From positions 1 through 64,000 of the forward strand of contig NZ_JAKJXE010000015.1 of NCBI RefSeq assembly GCF_021728295.1: a stretch of 64,000 nt of DNA, in the 5' to 3' direction. The stretch's first letter is position 1, and every line of letters begins with the position of its first letter. This stretch comes from Pseudomonas petrae. Lineage in GTDB: Bacteria; Pseudomonadota; Gammaproteobacteria; Pseudomonadales; Pseudomonadaceae. The notes below the pieces were generated by a model, which had not been told where the DNA came from, did no database searches, and saw only the letters and a list, made by a program, of their open reading frames with translations. The position numbers were made by a program, and so were the translations under genes. Below are positions 1 to 9,130 of the stretch, piece after piece.

Positions 1-81
1 CTCCCTCCTACATTGGATTTGCTCCGAGCGCACGATTGTCGTTATGCGCAAGCCCTCCAGATGACCGCTTGCTCGCCAACA

Positions 82-1356
82 TCAGCCCAACAACCGCCCA
101 ATCCCATCCAGCAACTTCTGCAACGCCCCTTGATTGGCTTTCATCACGGCCAACCCGGCATCAGCCATCGCCTTTGCTTTCTCGGGATGGTCGATCAAAC
201 CACGCACTGCGGCAACCAATGCGGCCGAGTCACTGACCTCTTCCAACGCGCCGGCACTGCGCAGCATCGCGGCGATTTCGAGGAAGTTGAACAGGTGCGG
301 GCCGCTTAACACAGGCTTATCCAGCGCCGCGGGCTCCAGCAGGTTATGGCCACCGTTGGGCACCAGGCTGCCGCCGACGAAGGCGATGTCGGCGAGTGCA
401 TACAGAAACAGCAGCTCCCCCATGGTGTCGCCCGTCACAACCGAGGTTTCCGGCGTTACCGGCTCGGCCGTCGACCGCCGAACGCTGGCGAATCCCTGCT
501 GCCGGCTCAGCTCAAACACACTGTTGAACCGCTCGGGGTGACGAGGCACGAGAATCAACAGCGCGTCGGGATGGGTTTCCATTACCGTGCGATGAGCGGC
601 CAGTACCACTTCATCTTCGCCAGCATGAGTGCTCGCGGCAATCCAGACCGGACGCTGCAGGGTCTGCCATTGCTGACGCTGCTGAACGGCACGCGCCAGC
701 AGTTGGGGATCAATGGTCAGGTCGAACTTGATCGAACCCGTCACGGTGACGCACTCGGGCCGAGCGCCCAGGTCACGGAAGCGTTGGGCCTCGGTTTCGG
801 TCTGCACGGCAATCAGGCTCATCTCGACGAGCATCGGCCGAGTCAGCCCGGCGAAGCGTCCATAGCCGCGAGCCGAACGCTCTGACAGCCGTGCGTTCGC
901 CAGCACCGTTGGAATGCCACGCTTCGCACACTGATGAATGTGATTGGGCCACAGCTCGGTTTCCATGATCACGCCGATCTTCGGCTGGATATGATCGAGA
1001 AAACGCCCGGCTGCCCACGGAAAATCATAGGGCAGGTAGCAATGCTGGACGCGCGGCTCGTTGGCGAACAGCGACTGAATGCGCTCCGAGCCGGTCGGCG
1101 TCATGCAGGTAATGGTGATCGGCAACTGCGGATAGCGGGCCAGCAACGCGCGAATCATCGGCGCGGCGGCGATGCTCTCGCCCACCGACACTGCATGAAC
1201 CCAGATCCCGCCGCGCTGCATGGCGGGCAAGCCCATGGCGAAGCGCTCGCCGACACGTTGCGCGTAGGCCGGGGCCTTGCGCGAACGCAGCCACAAGCGC
1301 AGGGCGATCAATGGGAGGCCGAGGTGGAACAGGATGCTGTAGAGGGTTCTATTCAT
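82..1356 (-). CDS. waaA: 3-deoxy-D-manno-octulosonic acid (Kdo) transferase WaaA
   Basis: Adds Kdo residues from CMP-Kdo to lipid IVA, the first step of LPS inner core assembly, at the cytoplasmic face of the inner membrane. The protein is about 424 residues, normal for the family. It opens with an N-terminal membrane anchor (MNRTLYSILFHLGLPLIALR) followed by the HAVSVGES and TCMTPTGSERI segments typical of the GT30 family, with GGSLVPNGGHNLLEP near the C-terminus. The open frame continues upstream to 1512, but the ATG at 1356 gives the family N-terminus, so I chose it. The gene is divergent from the SMR transporter gene. The last 81 bases of the window upstream of its stop (1-81) show no feature I can name. 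Confidence 0.95.
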   Translation of the reverse strand: MNRTLYSILFHLGLPLIALRLWLRSRKAPAYAQRVGERFAMGLPAMQRGGIWVHAVSVGESIAAAPMIRALLARYPQLPITITCMTPTGSERIQSLFANEPRVQHCYLPYDFPWAAGRFLDHIQPKIGVIMETELWPNHIHQCAKRGIPTVLANARLSERSARGYGRFAGLTRPMLVEMSLIAVQTETEAQRFRDLGARPECVTVTGSIKFDLTIDPQLLARAVQQRQQWQTLQRPVWIAASTHAGEDEVVLAAHRTVMETHPDALLILVPRHPERFNSVFELSRQQGFASVRRSTAEPVTPETSVVTGDTMGELLFLYALADIAFVGGSLVPNGGHNLLEPAALDKPVLSGPHLFNFLEIAAMLRSAGALEEVSDSAALVAAVRGLIDHPEKAKAMADAGLAVMKANQGALQKLLDGIGRLLG

Positions 1357-1529
1357 GGGCGCGGAGTTTATCAGCCAATTGCTGTCGGATTCGCATCGAG
1401 ATTCGCCTGTCTTATCAGGTACGGGCAGCTGCGGAACATTCGCCAACCGCCAACCCGCCAGCCGCAGGCGCCGGTTGTTCAGTACCGGGTTAGCCGCTTT
1501 AATGACGGCCATTGAAAAGGAGTGACACC

Positions 1530-1862
1530 ATGTCTGCTTACTACCTGCTGGCCATCGCCATCTGTGCCGAGGTCATCGGCACCGTGTCCATGAAAGCCGT
1601 CAAAGGCCTGAGCACGCCGATCCCGCTGCTGCTGGTGATCGTCGGTTACGCCATTGCGTTCTGGATGCTCACGCTGGTGGTGCGCACCATCCCGGTTGGC
1701 GTGGCATACGCCGTGTGGGCGGGCATGGGCATCGTCATGGTCAGCATCGCCGCGCTGTTTATTTACGGCCAGAAACTGGATCTGCCTGCCATCGCCGGCA
1801 TGGGGCTGATCGTCGCAGGCGTCGTAGTGATCCAGCTGTTCTCGAAGACGGCAGGTCATTAA
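1530..1862 (+). CDS. Small multidrug resistance (SMR/EmrE-type) transporter
   Basis: A 110-residue, four-helix membrane protein of the SMR family, which export cationic compounds in exchange for protons as dimers in the inner membrane. The start MSAYYLLAIAICAEVIGTVS carries the conserved membrane-embedded Glu (AEVIGT) and a Lys in the first helix turn region (SMKAVKG). The AYAVWAGMGIV segment is the family signature of helix 3. I chose the ATG at 1530 because an AAAAGGAG ribosome binding site lies 7-8 bases upstream. A TTG at 1512 would only add six residues. Substrate (drug or guanidinium) cannot be told from sequence alone; the protein looks closer to EmrE than to SugE. Confidence 0.9.
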   Translation: MSAYYLLAIAICAEVIGTVSMKAVKGLSTPIPLLLVIVGYAIAFWMLTLVVRTIPVGVAYAVWAGMGIVMVSIAALFIYGQKLDLPAIAGMGLIVAGVVVIQLFSKTAGH

Positions 1863-1925
1863 GGGGGTTACTGAAAACAGCCTTCCCCTATAATGCCGCC
1901 ATTCGTTTCGCCATTTGAGGTGCCC

Positions 1926-3101
1926 ATGTCATCTGCTATTTCCACTGACGTCCTGATTGTCGGCGCAGGCGTTGCCGGTCTCTGGCTCAACGCGCGGCTG
2001 CGGCATCAGGGCTTTTCAACGGTGGTGGTGGAAAAGGCCAGCCTGGGTGGCGGGCAGACACTCAAATCCCAGGGGATCATTCACGGCGGCGCCAAATACG
2101 CACTGCACGGCGCGCTGTCCGGCGCCTCCGAAGCGATCGCCGATATGCCCCGTCGCTGGCGCGAAGCACTGGCCGGCAAAGGCGAGCTGAACCTGTCGGG
2201 CGTCCGCCTGCTCTCGGAAGCCCACTACCTTTGGTCGCCAGGGACCATCGCCGGCAACCTCACCAGCTTCTTCGCCAGCAAGGCCGTGCGCGGGCGCGTT
2301 GATCAGGTCAAGGGCAGCGACTTGCCGCCTGCGCTTCAGGATCCGCGCTTCAAAGGCAAGGTGTACCGGCTGGCCGAGCTGGTCATCGACATCCCCAGTC
2401 TGGTGAAAAAACTGGCGGAGCTGGCGGGCGACAGCCTGCTTGCGGGCCAGGACATCGAGCCGCTGCGCCGCGACGGCGAACTGGTCGGACTGCGCGTCGA
2501 CGGCCGCGAGATCCATGCGCAGCGAGTGGTGCTCAGTGCCGGCGAAGGCATGGCTGATCTGCTCAAGGCGCTGAACGTCAGCCAGCCGACCATGCAACGC
2601 CGGCCGCTGCACATGGTGCTGGTCAAGGGCCCGACGCTTAAACCGCTGTACGCGCATTGCCTGGGTGGCGGGCCGAAACCACGAATCACTGTCACGACGC
2701 ATCCAGCGGCAGACGGGCAGTGGGTCTGGTACCTGGGCGGCGACATTGCTGAAGCCGAAGGCGTCGCCCGCGACCCTGCCGAGCAGATCGCTGCTGCGAA
2801 AAAAGAGCTCGCGAATCTGCTGCCCTGGGTCGACCTCAGCGAGGCGCAGTTCGCCACCCTCCGCGTGGACCGCGCCGAGCCGCAGCAAAGCGGTCTGGTG
2901 CGCCCGGATAACGCCTTTGTCGACGTGCAGGGCCGGTTGCTGGTCGGCTGGCCCACCAAGCTGGCACTGGCCCCCGACTTTGCCGATCGCGTGCTGGCCT
3001 CGTTGTCTAGGGATGACATTCACCCCACCCCGCAACCGCCGTACACCGACTTCCCCAAGCCGCCCCTCGCCATTCCTGTCTGGGATCAACTGTTGCCATG
3101 A
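1926..3101 (+). CDS. FAD-dependent oxidoreductase (DAO/glycine oxidase-like)
   Basis: A 391-residue flavoprotein with an N-terminal Rossmann motif (DVLIVGAGVAGLWLNARL, residues about 7-24) followed by the acidic-ended second strand (VVVEKASLGGGQTLKSQG). This is the layout of the DAO superfamily (glycine oxidase, D-amino acid dehydrogenase and relatives). The substrate is not evident. Its stop overlaps the start of the aldo/keto reductase gene by four bases (ATGA), so the two are probably translated as a coupled pair. The reading frame is open from 1893, but the ATG at 1926, preceded by a TTTGAGGTG stretch, gives the expected N-terminus. The gene order SMR-FAD-AKR next to waaA is shared with P. 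aeruginosa as I remember it. Confidence 0.8.
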   Translation: MSSAISTDVLIVGAGVAGLWLNARLRHQGFSTVVVEKASLGGGQTLKSQGIIHGGAKYALHGALSGASEAIADMPRRWREALAGKGELNLSGVRLLSEAHYLWSPGTIAGNLTSFFASKAVRGRVDQVKGSDLPPALQDPRFKGKVYRLAELVIDIPSLVKKLAELAGDSLLAGQDIEPLRRDGELVGLRVDGREIHAQRVVLSAGEGMADLLKALNVSQPTMQRRPLHMVLVKGPTLKPLYAHCLGGGPKPRITVTTHPAADGQWVWYLGGDIAEAEGVARDPAEQIAAAKKELANLLPWVDLSEAQFATLRVDRAEPQQSGLVRPDNAFVDVQGRLLVGWPTKLALAPDFADRVLASLSRDDIHPTPQPPYTDFPKPPLAIPVWDQLLP

Positions 3102-3907
3102 AGACCCTGCACGATCTGCATCGACCGCTCGGCACCCTCGGCATCAACGTCTCCCCCTTGGGCCTGGGCACGGTGAAGCTGGGCAGAGATCAGGGCGTGA
3201 AGTACCCCAATGGCTTCACGATTCCCGACGACGTCGAAGCGCAGATGCTGCTGAAGCTGGCGCGGGATCTGGGCATCAATTTGATCGACACCGCCCCGGC
3301 GTACGGTCGCAGCGAAGAGCGCCTCGGCCCGCTGCTGCGCGGGCAGCGCAAGGACTGGGTGATCGTCAGCAAGGTCGGCGAGGAGTTTGAAGCCGGCCAG
3401 TCTCGGCATGATTTCAGCGCCGAACATACGCGGCTGTCGGTGGAACGCAGCCTGCAGCGCCTGGAAACCGACTTCATCGATCTGGTGCTGGTGCATTCCG
3501 ACGGCAACGACCTGCACGTTCTCAACGAATGCGCCGTCTACCAGACCCTGGAAGCGCTCAAGCGCGAGGGCAAGATTCGAGGGTTCGGCTTTTCCGGCAA
3601 GACCGTCGAGGGCGGGCTGCTGGCCTTGCAGGACGGCGACTGCGCGATGGTCACGTACAACCTCAACGAACAGGGCGAAAAGCCGGTCCTCGACTACGCT
3701 GCTGCACACGGCAAAGGGGTACTGGTCAAAAAAGCGCTGGCCAGCGGGCACGTTTGCCTGAGCCCCGGTGTCGATCCTGTGCGTGCCAGTTTCGAGCTGC
3801 TGTTTGAACATCCCGGCGTCACCGGTGCTATCGTCGGCACCATCAATCCGCTGCATCTGGCCCATAACGTGGCAACCGCCGCTGCCGTGATCCGTCGTCA
3901 GCCCTGA
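3098..3907 (+). CDS. Aldo/keto reductase family protein
   Basis: A 269-residue protein of the aldo/keto reductase fold, which reduces carbonyls with NADPH in the cytosol. Visible motifs are NLIDTAPAYGRSEERLG (residues about 64-80, holding the catalytic Asp and Tyr), SKVGEEF (catalytic Lys), and DFIDLVLVHSDG (catalytic His). GAIVGTINPLHLAHN near the C-terminus resembles the cofactor-binding end. It is short for the family (usually 280-340), as in other bacterial relatives of this type. It overlaps the upstream oxidoreductase gene by four bases, implying translational coupling and a linked role. Substrate unknown. Confidence 0.85.
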   Translation: MKTLHDLHRPLGTLGINVSPLGLGTVKLGRDQGVKYPNGFTIPDDVEAQMLLKLARDLGINLIDTAPAYGRSEERLGPLLRGQRKDWVIVSKVGEEFEAGQSRHDFSAEHTRLSVERSLQRLETDFIDLVLVHSDGNDLHVLNECAVYQTLEALKREGKIRGFGFSGKTVEGGLLALQDGDCAMVTYNLNEQGEKPVLDYAAAHGKGVLVKKALASGHVCLSPGVDPVRASFELLFEHPGVTGAIVGTINPLHLAHNVATAAAVIRRQP

Positions 3908-3943
3908 GACGAACGGCCGACCCCAACGCAAGAAGGAGCCGAT

Positions 3944-4909
3944 ATGCCGCGAACCCTGATTCGAAAGAACCCCAGTAACTTCAAGACCCTTCCGCTATTC
4001 GTCGAAGCCATCCCGGAAAGCCTGACCTACCAGAGCGTCGGGATGCCGCTGAATTTCTCCCAGACCCTGGCGCGGCGTCGCAAGATCGACGTGGAGGACA
4101 GCGAACGGTTTTCCACCGAGCTGGCCAATCTCGGCGTCTCGGTGCGCCTGACCTTGCGCTGGCAGAACCGCGATTACTGGGTGCTGGTTCGCCAGCGCCG
4201 TCAGGACCGTGGGGATGTGGTGCTCAAGCTGATCTCCGGCTACGTGCCCGCCCACGAGCTCAACCTGCCGTTGCACACGGCGGTGCAGGAAGTCGCCGAG
4301 GAATGCCTGATCGAGACGCCGCAAGGCTGGCTCGGTGGGCGCTTCAATGAAACCTGGCTGCCAGCGCCTTATGCGGCAGCGTTGCATTACCGCGAAGCGA
4401 TGCCCTTTCGCCTCACGCCGCTTTCCGGCGCGGCACGCCCTGTGCGTTGCGGCAGCCTCACGCTGATCGAGCGGCCCCGCGCTTACGTCCATTTGCCGAC
4501 GGCGTCGTTGCAACTGATCTACGACATGCGCCTGGAGGTGCCGAAAGAAGCTCGCCCGCTGAGCCTGTTCCACGTCGATGAAAGCCTGGAAAACAACGAA
4601 CTGGTCGCGCGCCTCAATCGCAGCAAACCGGATCTGTACCTGATGCCGCTGGAAAACGGCTCGCCCCTGCCCGAGCTGTACACCCTGAAGAACGACAAGC
4701 TTTCACCCGCCGGCACACGGGGACTTTATCTCGCTGAAAGCTTCGCTCCCCAGGAGGGCTGGGTGGTGCGCGAGGAGCGGATTCGCTGGAAGGACTGGCT
4801 GGTGCAGCAGGGCCTCACACCGAAGAAGAAGCCCAAGTCAGGGCTGACCAAGCTGCGGATCAAGGCACGGAGGCTGGTCAGACTGGTTCGCGGCGGCCTG
4901 CACAAGTAG
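3944..4909 (+). CDS. Conserved Pseudomonas protein with a Nudix-like helix
   Basis: A 321-residue soluble protein I recognise as conserved in pseudomonads near waaA but without an established role. Residues about 98-126 (ISGYVPAHELNLPLHTAVQ followed by EVAEECL) match the Nudix box pattern G-x5-E...(R/Q)E-x2-EE, but with two extra residues between the first Glu and the QE pair and without the usual Gly. A two-domain Nudix-related fold is therefore my inference. The C-terminus is highly basic (KKKPKSGLTKLRIKARR). An AAGGAG site lies 7-8 bases before the ATG at 3944. It sits 36 bases after the aldo/keto reductase gene and is convergent with the glycosyltransferase-like cluster. Confidence 0.7.
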   Translation: MPRTLIRKNPSNFKTLPLFVEAIPESLTYQSVGMPLNFSQTLARRRKIDVEDSERFSTELANLGVSVRLTLRWQNRDYWVLVRQRRQDRGDVVLKLISGYVPAHELNLPLHTAVQEVAEECLIETPQGWLGGRFNETWLPAPYAAALHYREAMPFRLTPLSGAARPVRCGSLTLIERPRAYVHLPTASLQLIYDMRLEVPKEARPLSLFHVDESLENNELVARLNRSKPDLYLMPLENGSPLPELYTLKNDKLSPAGTRGLYLAESFAPQEGWVVREERIRWKDWLVQQGLTPKKKPKSGLTKLRIKARRLVRLVRGGLHK

Positions 4910-4917
4910 ACCGCAAT

Positions 4918-5730
4918 TCACTCTTTGTCAGAGAGGCGCTTGTCACGCCAGGTCCGCAGCCGGGCGAAGAAGTGAAAATAGCGGTTTTCGCGCTTGCCCA
5001 TCCCGCGCTTCGGTGAGAACGACTCCTCGGCGAAGGCGCCGGTGATACGCACCCGCGAAGCGGTCGTCGGCAGCGTGCAGATGCGGGCGTCGGCCTTGAG
5101 CAGCGCATATTTGAGCAAGCGCTCAGAGTGCAGCTTGCGGCCTGTCGCTTCGCAGAACTCGAAGATGCGCTCGATCCGTTTGCCATAGGCGCGATAAACA
5201 TCGCGGCCGCAAATGGCGAAGCGATCGTTCAAACCGCCCCACCACTGCCAGTCCGGAATATAGGCGTTCAGCCGTCGTGCGTGCGGCGAATGAAAGACAT
5301 GACCCGGCAGCGGCGAATGGAAGAAATTGTCCGGGCGCACGAACACCACGAAGTCCGGATCGAACGACTCCATCATGCCCGTGACCGTGTGCAGTGAATT
5401 GAGCTGATAGATCAGGTTGCGCAGGGAGACGTGCTCGTCGCCCCAAGTGTCGCCCATCGCCTTGACCCGATCGAAATCCCAGCGTTCGAGCACGCCGTCG
5501 GTGGATTCGAGCACCCCCGTCATCGGCTGAAAAACGTCGTAGTTTTGCGCCTTCAGCTCACCCTTCTCCGCCGAGCGCTGGTTGTGCACTTCGTCAATTT
5601 TGTAGAGGTGGTAAAAGCATTTGACGTTGCTGCCCTTCGGCAACTGGCCAAGGACGTTTTCCTCGATGGAAGGAAAACAGATTTCCGAGTTGCGCGGGAT
5701 ACCAAAAAACGCGACCGCAATGTTCAGCAC
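4918..5730 (-). CDS. Unassigned glycosyltransferase-like protein of the LPS cluster
   Basis: A protein of about 270 residues that I cannot name. It starts with a beta-strand-like VLNIAVAFFGIPRNSE and has FDPDFVVFVRPDNFF in the middle, which resembles the D-x-D-type strand of GT-A glycosyltransferases, followed by AYIPDWQWWGGLNDRFAICG, the aromatic/ND segment often seen in bacterial capsular and LPS transferases. I chose the GTG at 5730 because GGAGAG lies seven bases upstream; the frame stays open to 5886. It is the last gene of the minus-strand unit running from msbA. A sugar-transfer role in LPS or another surface glycan is inference from motif and context. Confidence 0.55.
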   Translation of the reverse strand: MLNIAVAFFGIPRNSEICFPSIEENVLGQLPKGSNVKCFYHLYKIDEVHNQRSAEKGELKAQNYDVFQPMTGVLESTDGVLERWDFDRVKAMGDTWGDEHVSLRNLIYQLNSLHTVTGMMESFDPDFVVFVRPDNFFHSPLPGHVFHSPHARRLNAYIPDWQWWGGLNDRFAICGRDVYRAYGKRIERIFEFCEATGRKLHSERLLKYALLKADARICTLPTTASRVRITGAFAEESFSPKRGMGKRENRYFHFFARLRTWRDKRLSDKE

Positions 5731-5797
5731 TGACAAACTCTCCGGGATCAATGGCGATGCGCCTGGACGCGCGCGCTCAAGCGGCGGACGGGCTCGT

Positions 5798-6508
5798 TCA
5801 CTTACGAAATAACAGCTTGCGCCACCAACTCCGGGGCTTGAGGGCGACCACTTCAACATCTGCGCCCAGCAGCCAGTTGCGCTCATAGTCCCAGGCGTGG
5901 CCGCCCCAGAGCTTGCCGGCTTCGTTGGAAAAACCCAGGGTCATGAGCCTGTAGCGGTAACCGGCATGAGCGCGCAGCCAGTCGAGCAGCACCAGCACGT
6001 TGAAACCCGTGGAGGGACCCACGAAGCGCTTGCCGTTGGGGCGATCGACCGGGTAATGCTCGGCCAGTGCCGGCAACGGAATGCGGTCCCGATACAGCGC
6101 GACGTCTGGCAGCGGGCACAGCGGCACGGCGCAGCCCACCAGCAGCGTGAAGCAACGCGACTCAGGTTGGGTCGAGAGCTGCGTCACGTCCGTCGAGGCG
6201 GGAAGCCCGAAGAAGTAACAGTCGGGCGCGTTGAAGCCGTGGACGAACAGGTTGACGCTTGCAGGCTTCAGCAGAGCGGCCTTGATGCACAGATTGAAGC
6301 TGACCACTACATCGTCGGCGCCCACGCCCAAGGCATCGAAATCCGCGTGGGTGATGGCAGGGTTGTTGGCGATCAGGATCACCCGTGCAGCGTTCGCCAG
6401 GCACTGGCGCAGCGCAGCGGGAAGCGCGCCGAACACGTCCTGATCGGCGCCTGGCAGTACAAAGTGTTCACTGGGCGCGGCGCTGTCGTGGTCTGACGGC
6501 AGCGTCAT
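5798..6508 (-). CDS. Unassigned protein, possibly GT29 (sialyltransferase)-like
   Basis: A 236-residue soluble protein. ARVILIANNPAITHADFD followed by DDVVVSFNLC near residues 30-70, and later GKRFVGPSTGFNVLVLLDWL near residue 165, resemble the L- and S-motif layout of GT29-type transferases (a nucleotide-binding 'GN' strand, a VVxxFN strand and a PSTG turn). The similarity is seen by eye only. The start ATG overlaps the stop of the upstream glycosyltransferase gene by one base (TGATG), so the genes are coupled. A basic tail (SWWRKLLFRK) could touch the membrane. Function in LPS or surface glycan decoration is inferred from position. Confidence 0.5.
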   Translation of the reverse strand: MTLPSDHDSAAPSEHFVLPGADQDVFGALPAALRQCLANAARVILIANNPAITHADFDALGVGADDVVVSFNLCIKAALLKPASVNLFVHGFNAPDCYFFGLPASTDVTQLSTQPESRCFTLLVGCAVPLCPLPDVALYRDRIPLPALAEHYPVDRPNGKRFVGPSTGFNVLVLLDWLRAHAGYRYRLMTLGFSNEAGKLWGGHAWDYERNWLLGADVEVVALKPRSWWRKLLFRK

Positions 6509-7482
6509 CAGGCCGGCACCTGCATGCCATGGCGCAACTTGACCCAGGCACGGATCAGCGCGGACGGACGCTGCCACGGGCGCATCGGCCGCTGAATTTC
6601 ATCGGCCAGATCGCGGCCCACGCGGGCAAAGGCATAGCGCTCTTCGGCGAATCTTTGCCCGTCGCTAGCGATGCGCGCAGCAAGATCAGGATCGCTCTGC
6701 AGCAGGCGGATCTTCTCGACGGCTTCGTCTTCGGAGCGGTAGAACATGACGTTGCGCCCCTCCTCGAAACCCAGCAGGTCGTCCTCTTCACCCTGACTCC
6801 ATGCGAGCAGCACGCAGCCGCAGGCCATGGCCTCGAAATTCTTGATCATGAACTCGCCCATGCCGATGTCGGCACTGACGAAAATCTTGATGCGATTGAG
6901 GGTTTCGAGGTATTCGGCGCCAGAGGCCGTGCGTGTCACCAGCATGCCGGCGCGCTGTGCGAGGTTTTCCACCAATTGCTTGCGCTGGGAATACTCGCGG
7001 CTTTTCAGGCTGCCGAGAAAGCCCACAGGGATGTCCCGGGGCTGGCCGAGGTTACGCAGCATTTCCTGGTCATAGCCCTTGGACACGAACACCGCATCGA
7101 TGCCTTCGTCGCACATGCGTCGCGCGACAACCGCGCCGGAGACCAGCGCGCGACTCCACGGCAGCTGCCGGTACACGCGCGAATACATCCCGTGGTATTT
7201 GCTGGCGGCCATGTAGTTCTGATAGGCATCGTGCTCAAGAAAGATCAGCCCCGGAATGCACTTGAGCACCGCGGGCTGGCGAGCAAGCCGCTTGACCCGG
7301 GAGAAGATCACCACCCGGTCGTAGCTCTGATAATCGACCGAGGCCAGAAACGGCCCGAGATTCAACTGCTGTTGCTTGCTCAGGCGAAAGATGACGCAGT
7401 CGTCACAATGCTGCCGCACGGTTTCGTACAAGCCGTCCAGTATGACGCGCTGTTCATCCATCACCAGTAACATGACTTTCAT
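6508..7482 (-). CDS. GT-B type glycosyltransferase of the LPS cluster
   Basis: A 324-residue protein starting MKVMLLVMDEQRVILDGLYE. The C-terminal half carries the GT4-like signature: KIFVSADIGMGEFMIKNFEAMACGCVLLA has the Glu-rich donor-binding motif (EF...NFEAMACG), and a GRNVMFYRSEDEAVEKI segment follows, as in sugar-nucleotide transferases of the GT-B fold. PVGFLGSLKSREYSQRKQ near residue 180 is the start of the donor-binding domain. It lies 73 bases downstream of hldE and overlaps the next gene by one base. Acceptor and donor sugar cannot be deduced; a role in the outer core or another surface glycan is inference. Confidence 0.7.
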   Translation of the reverse strand: MKVMLLVMDEQRVILDGLYETVRQHCDDCVIFRLSKQQQLNLGPFLASVDYQSYDRVVIFSRVKRLARQPAVLKCIPGLIFLEHDAYQNYMAASKYHGMYSRVYRQLPWSRALVSGAVVARRMCDEGIDAVFVSKGYDQEMLRNLGQPRDIPVGFLGSLKSREYSQRKQLVENLAQRAGMLVTRTASGAEYLETLNRIKIFVSADIGMGEFMIKNFEAMACGCVLLAWSQGEEDDLLGFEEGRNVMFYRSEDEAVEKIRLLQSDPDLAARIASDGQRFAEERYAFARVGRDLADEIQRPMRPWQRPSALIRAWVKLRHGMQVPA

Positions 7483-7554
7483 ACGTTCATATACCGAACT
7501 GCGAATACAAAAATGGCAGCGGCAAGGGTGCCACTCTGCGCTGCGGGCGTCGGA

Positions 7555-8979
7555 TCAGTCCTGACTGCGGATCTTGTCGACGATGGCTGTCGTCGAGCTG
7601 TTGGCGACCAGTCCCAGCACTTTCACGGTGCCGCCATAAGAGGCGACGATGTCGGCGCCGACGACTTGGTCAACCGAGTAGTCCCCGCCCTTCACCAGCA
7701 CGTCCGGACGCACATGGGTCAAGAGTTTTTCCGGGGTGCCTTCCGGGAAGCTGATCACCCAATCCACCGCGCCCAGACCTGCCAGCACGGCCATGCGTCG
7801 ATCAACGCTGTTGATCGGGCGGCCCGGGCCTTTCAGGCGACTCACCGACGCGTCGTCGTTGACCGCCACGATCAGCCGATCGCCCTGCGCGCGGGCCTGT
7901 TCCAGGTAGGTGACATGGCCGGCGTGCAGAATGTCGAAGCAGCCGTTGGTGAATACGATGGTTTCGTTGTGGGCACGGGCGTCGTCGATTGCCAGCAACA
8001 ACTGATCGAGGGTCAGCACGCCGCGCTCGGAGCCTTCGGCGCGCTGGATGGCACGACGCAACTCGGGCGCGCTGATCGCCGCCGTACCGAGCTTGCCCAC
8101 GACGATGCCCGCCGCAAGGTTCGCCAGCGCGACCGCGTGCGGCAACTCCTCACCCGCCGCAATGGCCGCTGCCAGCGTGGAAATAACTGTATCCCCAGCA
8201 CCCGTCACGTCGAAGACTTCCCGCGCGCGGGCCGGAAGGTGCAGCGTCGGTTGGTCCGGGCGCAGCAGGGTCATGCCGTGTTCGCCACGAGTGACCAGCA
8301 ACGCACCCAGATCGAGGTCCTTCATCAGCGCGGCGCCTTTGGCGACCAGCTCTGCCTCGTCGACGCAGTGGCCGACGATGGCTTCGAATTCACTGAGGTT
8401 GGGGGTGATCAAGCTGGCGCCACGATAGATCGCGAAGTCTTTGCCCTTGGGGTCGGCGAGCACGGGAATGCCACGATCCCGGGCCGCCTTGATCAGGACT
8501 TGATGGTTCTTCAGCGCGCCTTTGCCGTAGTCGGACAAGACCAGGACTTTGATGCCGTCGAGCAAGGCATCGACGTCGCGGCTCAGCGCCTCGGGGTCAG
8601 TAGCAAAGGGTTCTTCGAAGTCGATGCGCAGGAGCTGCTGGTGCCGGCTCATGACGCGTAATTTGACGATGGTGGGCTGGTGGGCAATGCGCTGGAAACA
8701 GGCGATCACACCAGCGGCCTTGAGGCTGTTGCTCAGGCTGTCAGCGGCTTCGTCGGTGCCGGTGACACCCACCAGGGACGCCTTGGCGCCCAGCGCTGCA
8801 ATGTTCAACGCCACGTTGGCGGCACCGCCCGGACGGTCTTCGATCTGGTCGACTTTGACCACCGGCACCGGTGCTTCAGGGGAGATTCTGGAAGTGCCAC
8901 CGTGCCAGTAGCGGTCGAGCATGACATCGCCGACAACTAACACTTGAGCCTGATCAAAACGCGGCATGGACAACTTCAT
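7555..8979 (-). CDS. hldE: Bifunctional heptose-7-phosphate kinase / heptose-1-phosphate adenylyltransferase HldE
   Basis: Makes ADP-D-glycero-D-manno-heptose, the heptose donor for the LPS inner core, in the cytosol. The protein of 474 residues has an N-terminal ribokinase-like domain (VLVVGDVMLDRYWHG at residue 10; FDVTGAGDTVISTLAAA near 265 with the catalytic Asp) and a C-terminal nucleotidyltransferase domain (VFTNGCFDILHAGHVTYLEQ near 345, with the HxGH motif). Length and order match the fused HldE type. I used the ATG at 8979 (MKLSMPRFDQAQ), since the extension to 9006 is not conserved in the family. It precedes the three glycosyltransferase-like genes in the same unit. Confidence 0.95.
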   Translation of the reverse strand: MKLSMPRFDQAQVLVVGDVMLDRYWHGGTSRISPEAPVPVVKVDQIEDRPGGAANVALNIAALGAKASLVGVTGTDEAADSLSNSLKAAGVIACFQRIAHQPTIVKLRVMSRHQQLLRIDFEEPFATDPEALSRDVDALLDGIKVLVLSDYGKGALKNHQVLIKAARDRGIPVLADPKGKDFAIYRGASLITPNLSEFEAIVGHCVDEAELVAKGAALMKDLDLGALLVTRGEHGMTLLRPDQPTLHLPARAREVFDVTGAGDTVISTLAAAIAAGEELPHAVALANLAAGIVVGKLGTAAISAPELRRAIQRAEGSERGVLTLDQLLLAIDDARAHNETIVFTNGCFDILHAGHVTYLEQARAQGDRLIVAVNDDASVSRLKGPGRPINSVDRRMAVLAGLGAVDWVISFPEGTPEKLLTHVRPDVLVKGGDYSVDQVVGADIVASYGGTVKVLGLVANSSTTAIVDKIRSQD

Positions 8980-9130
8980 CGAACAACCCGTGGCAGAAAT
9001 GGACAAGGACGGAATCTTAGCACAGCGATCAGCGCTGGCTGGCCGGTTGGCCTCGAATCCCTTAGTGCTTCAAGCAGCGCTTCACATGGCGCTTTAAGTG
9101 GTGCAACGAATCGCGCATCCACTGTTGCAG

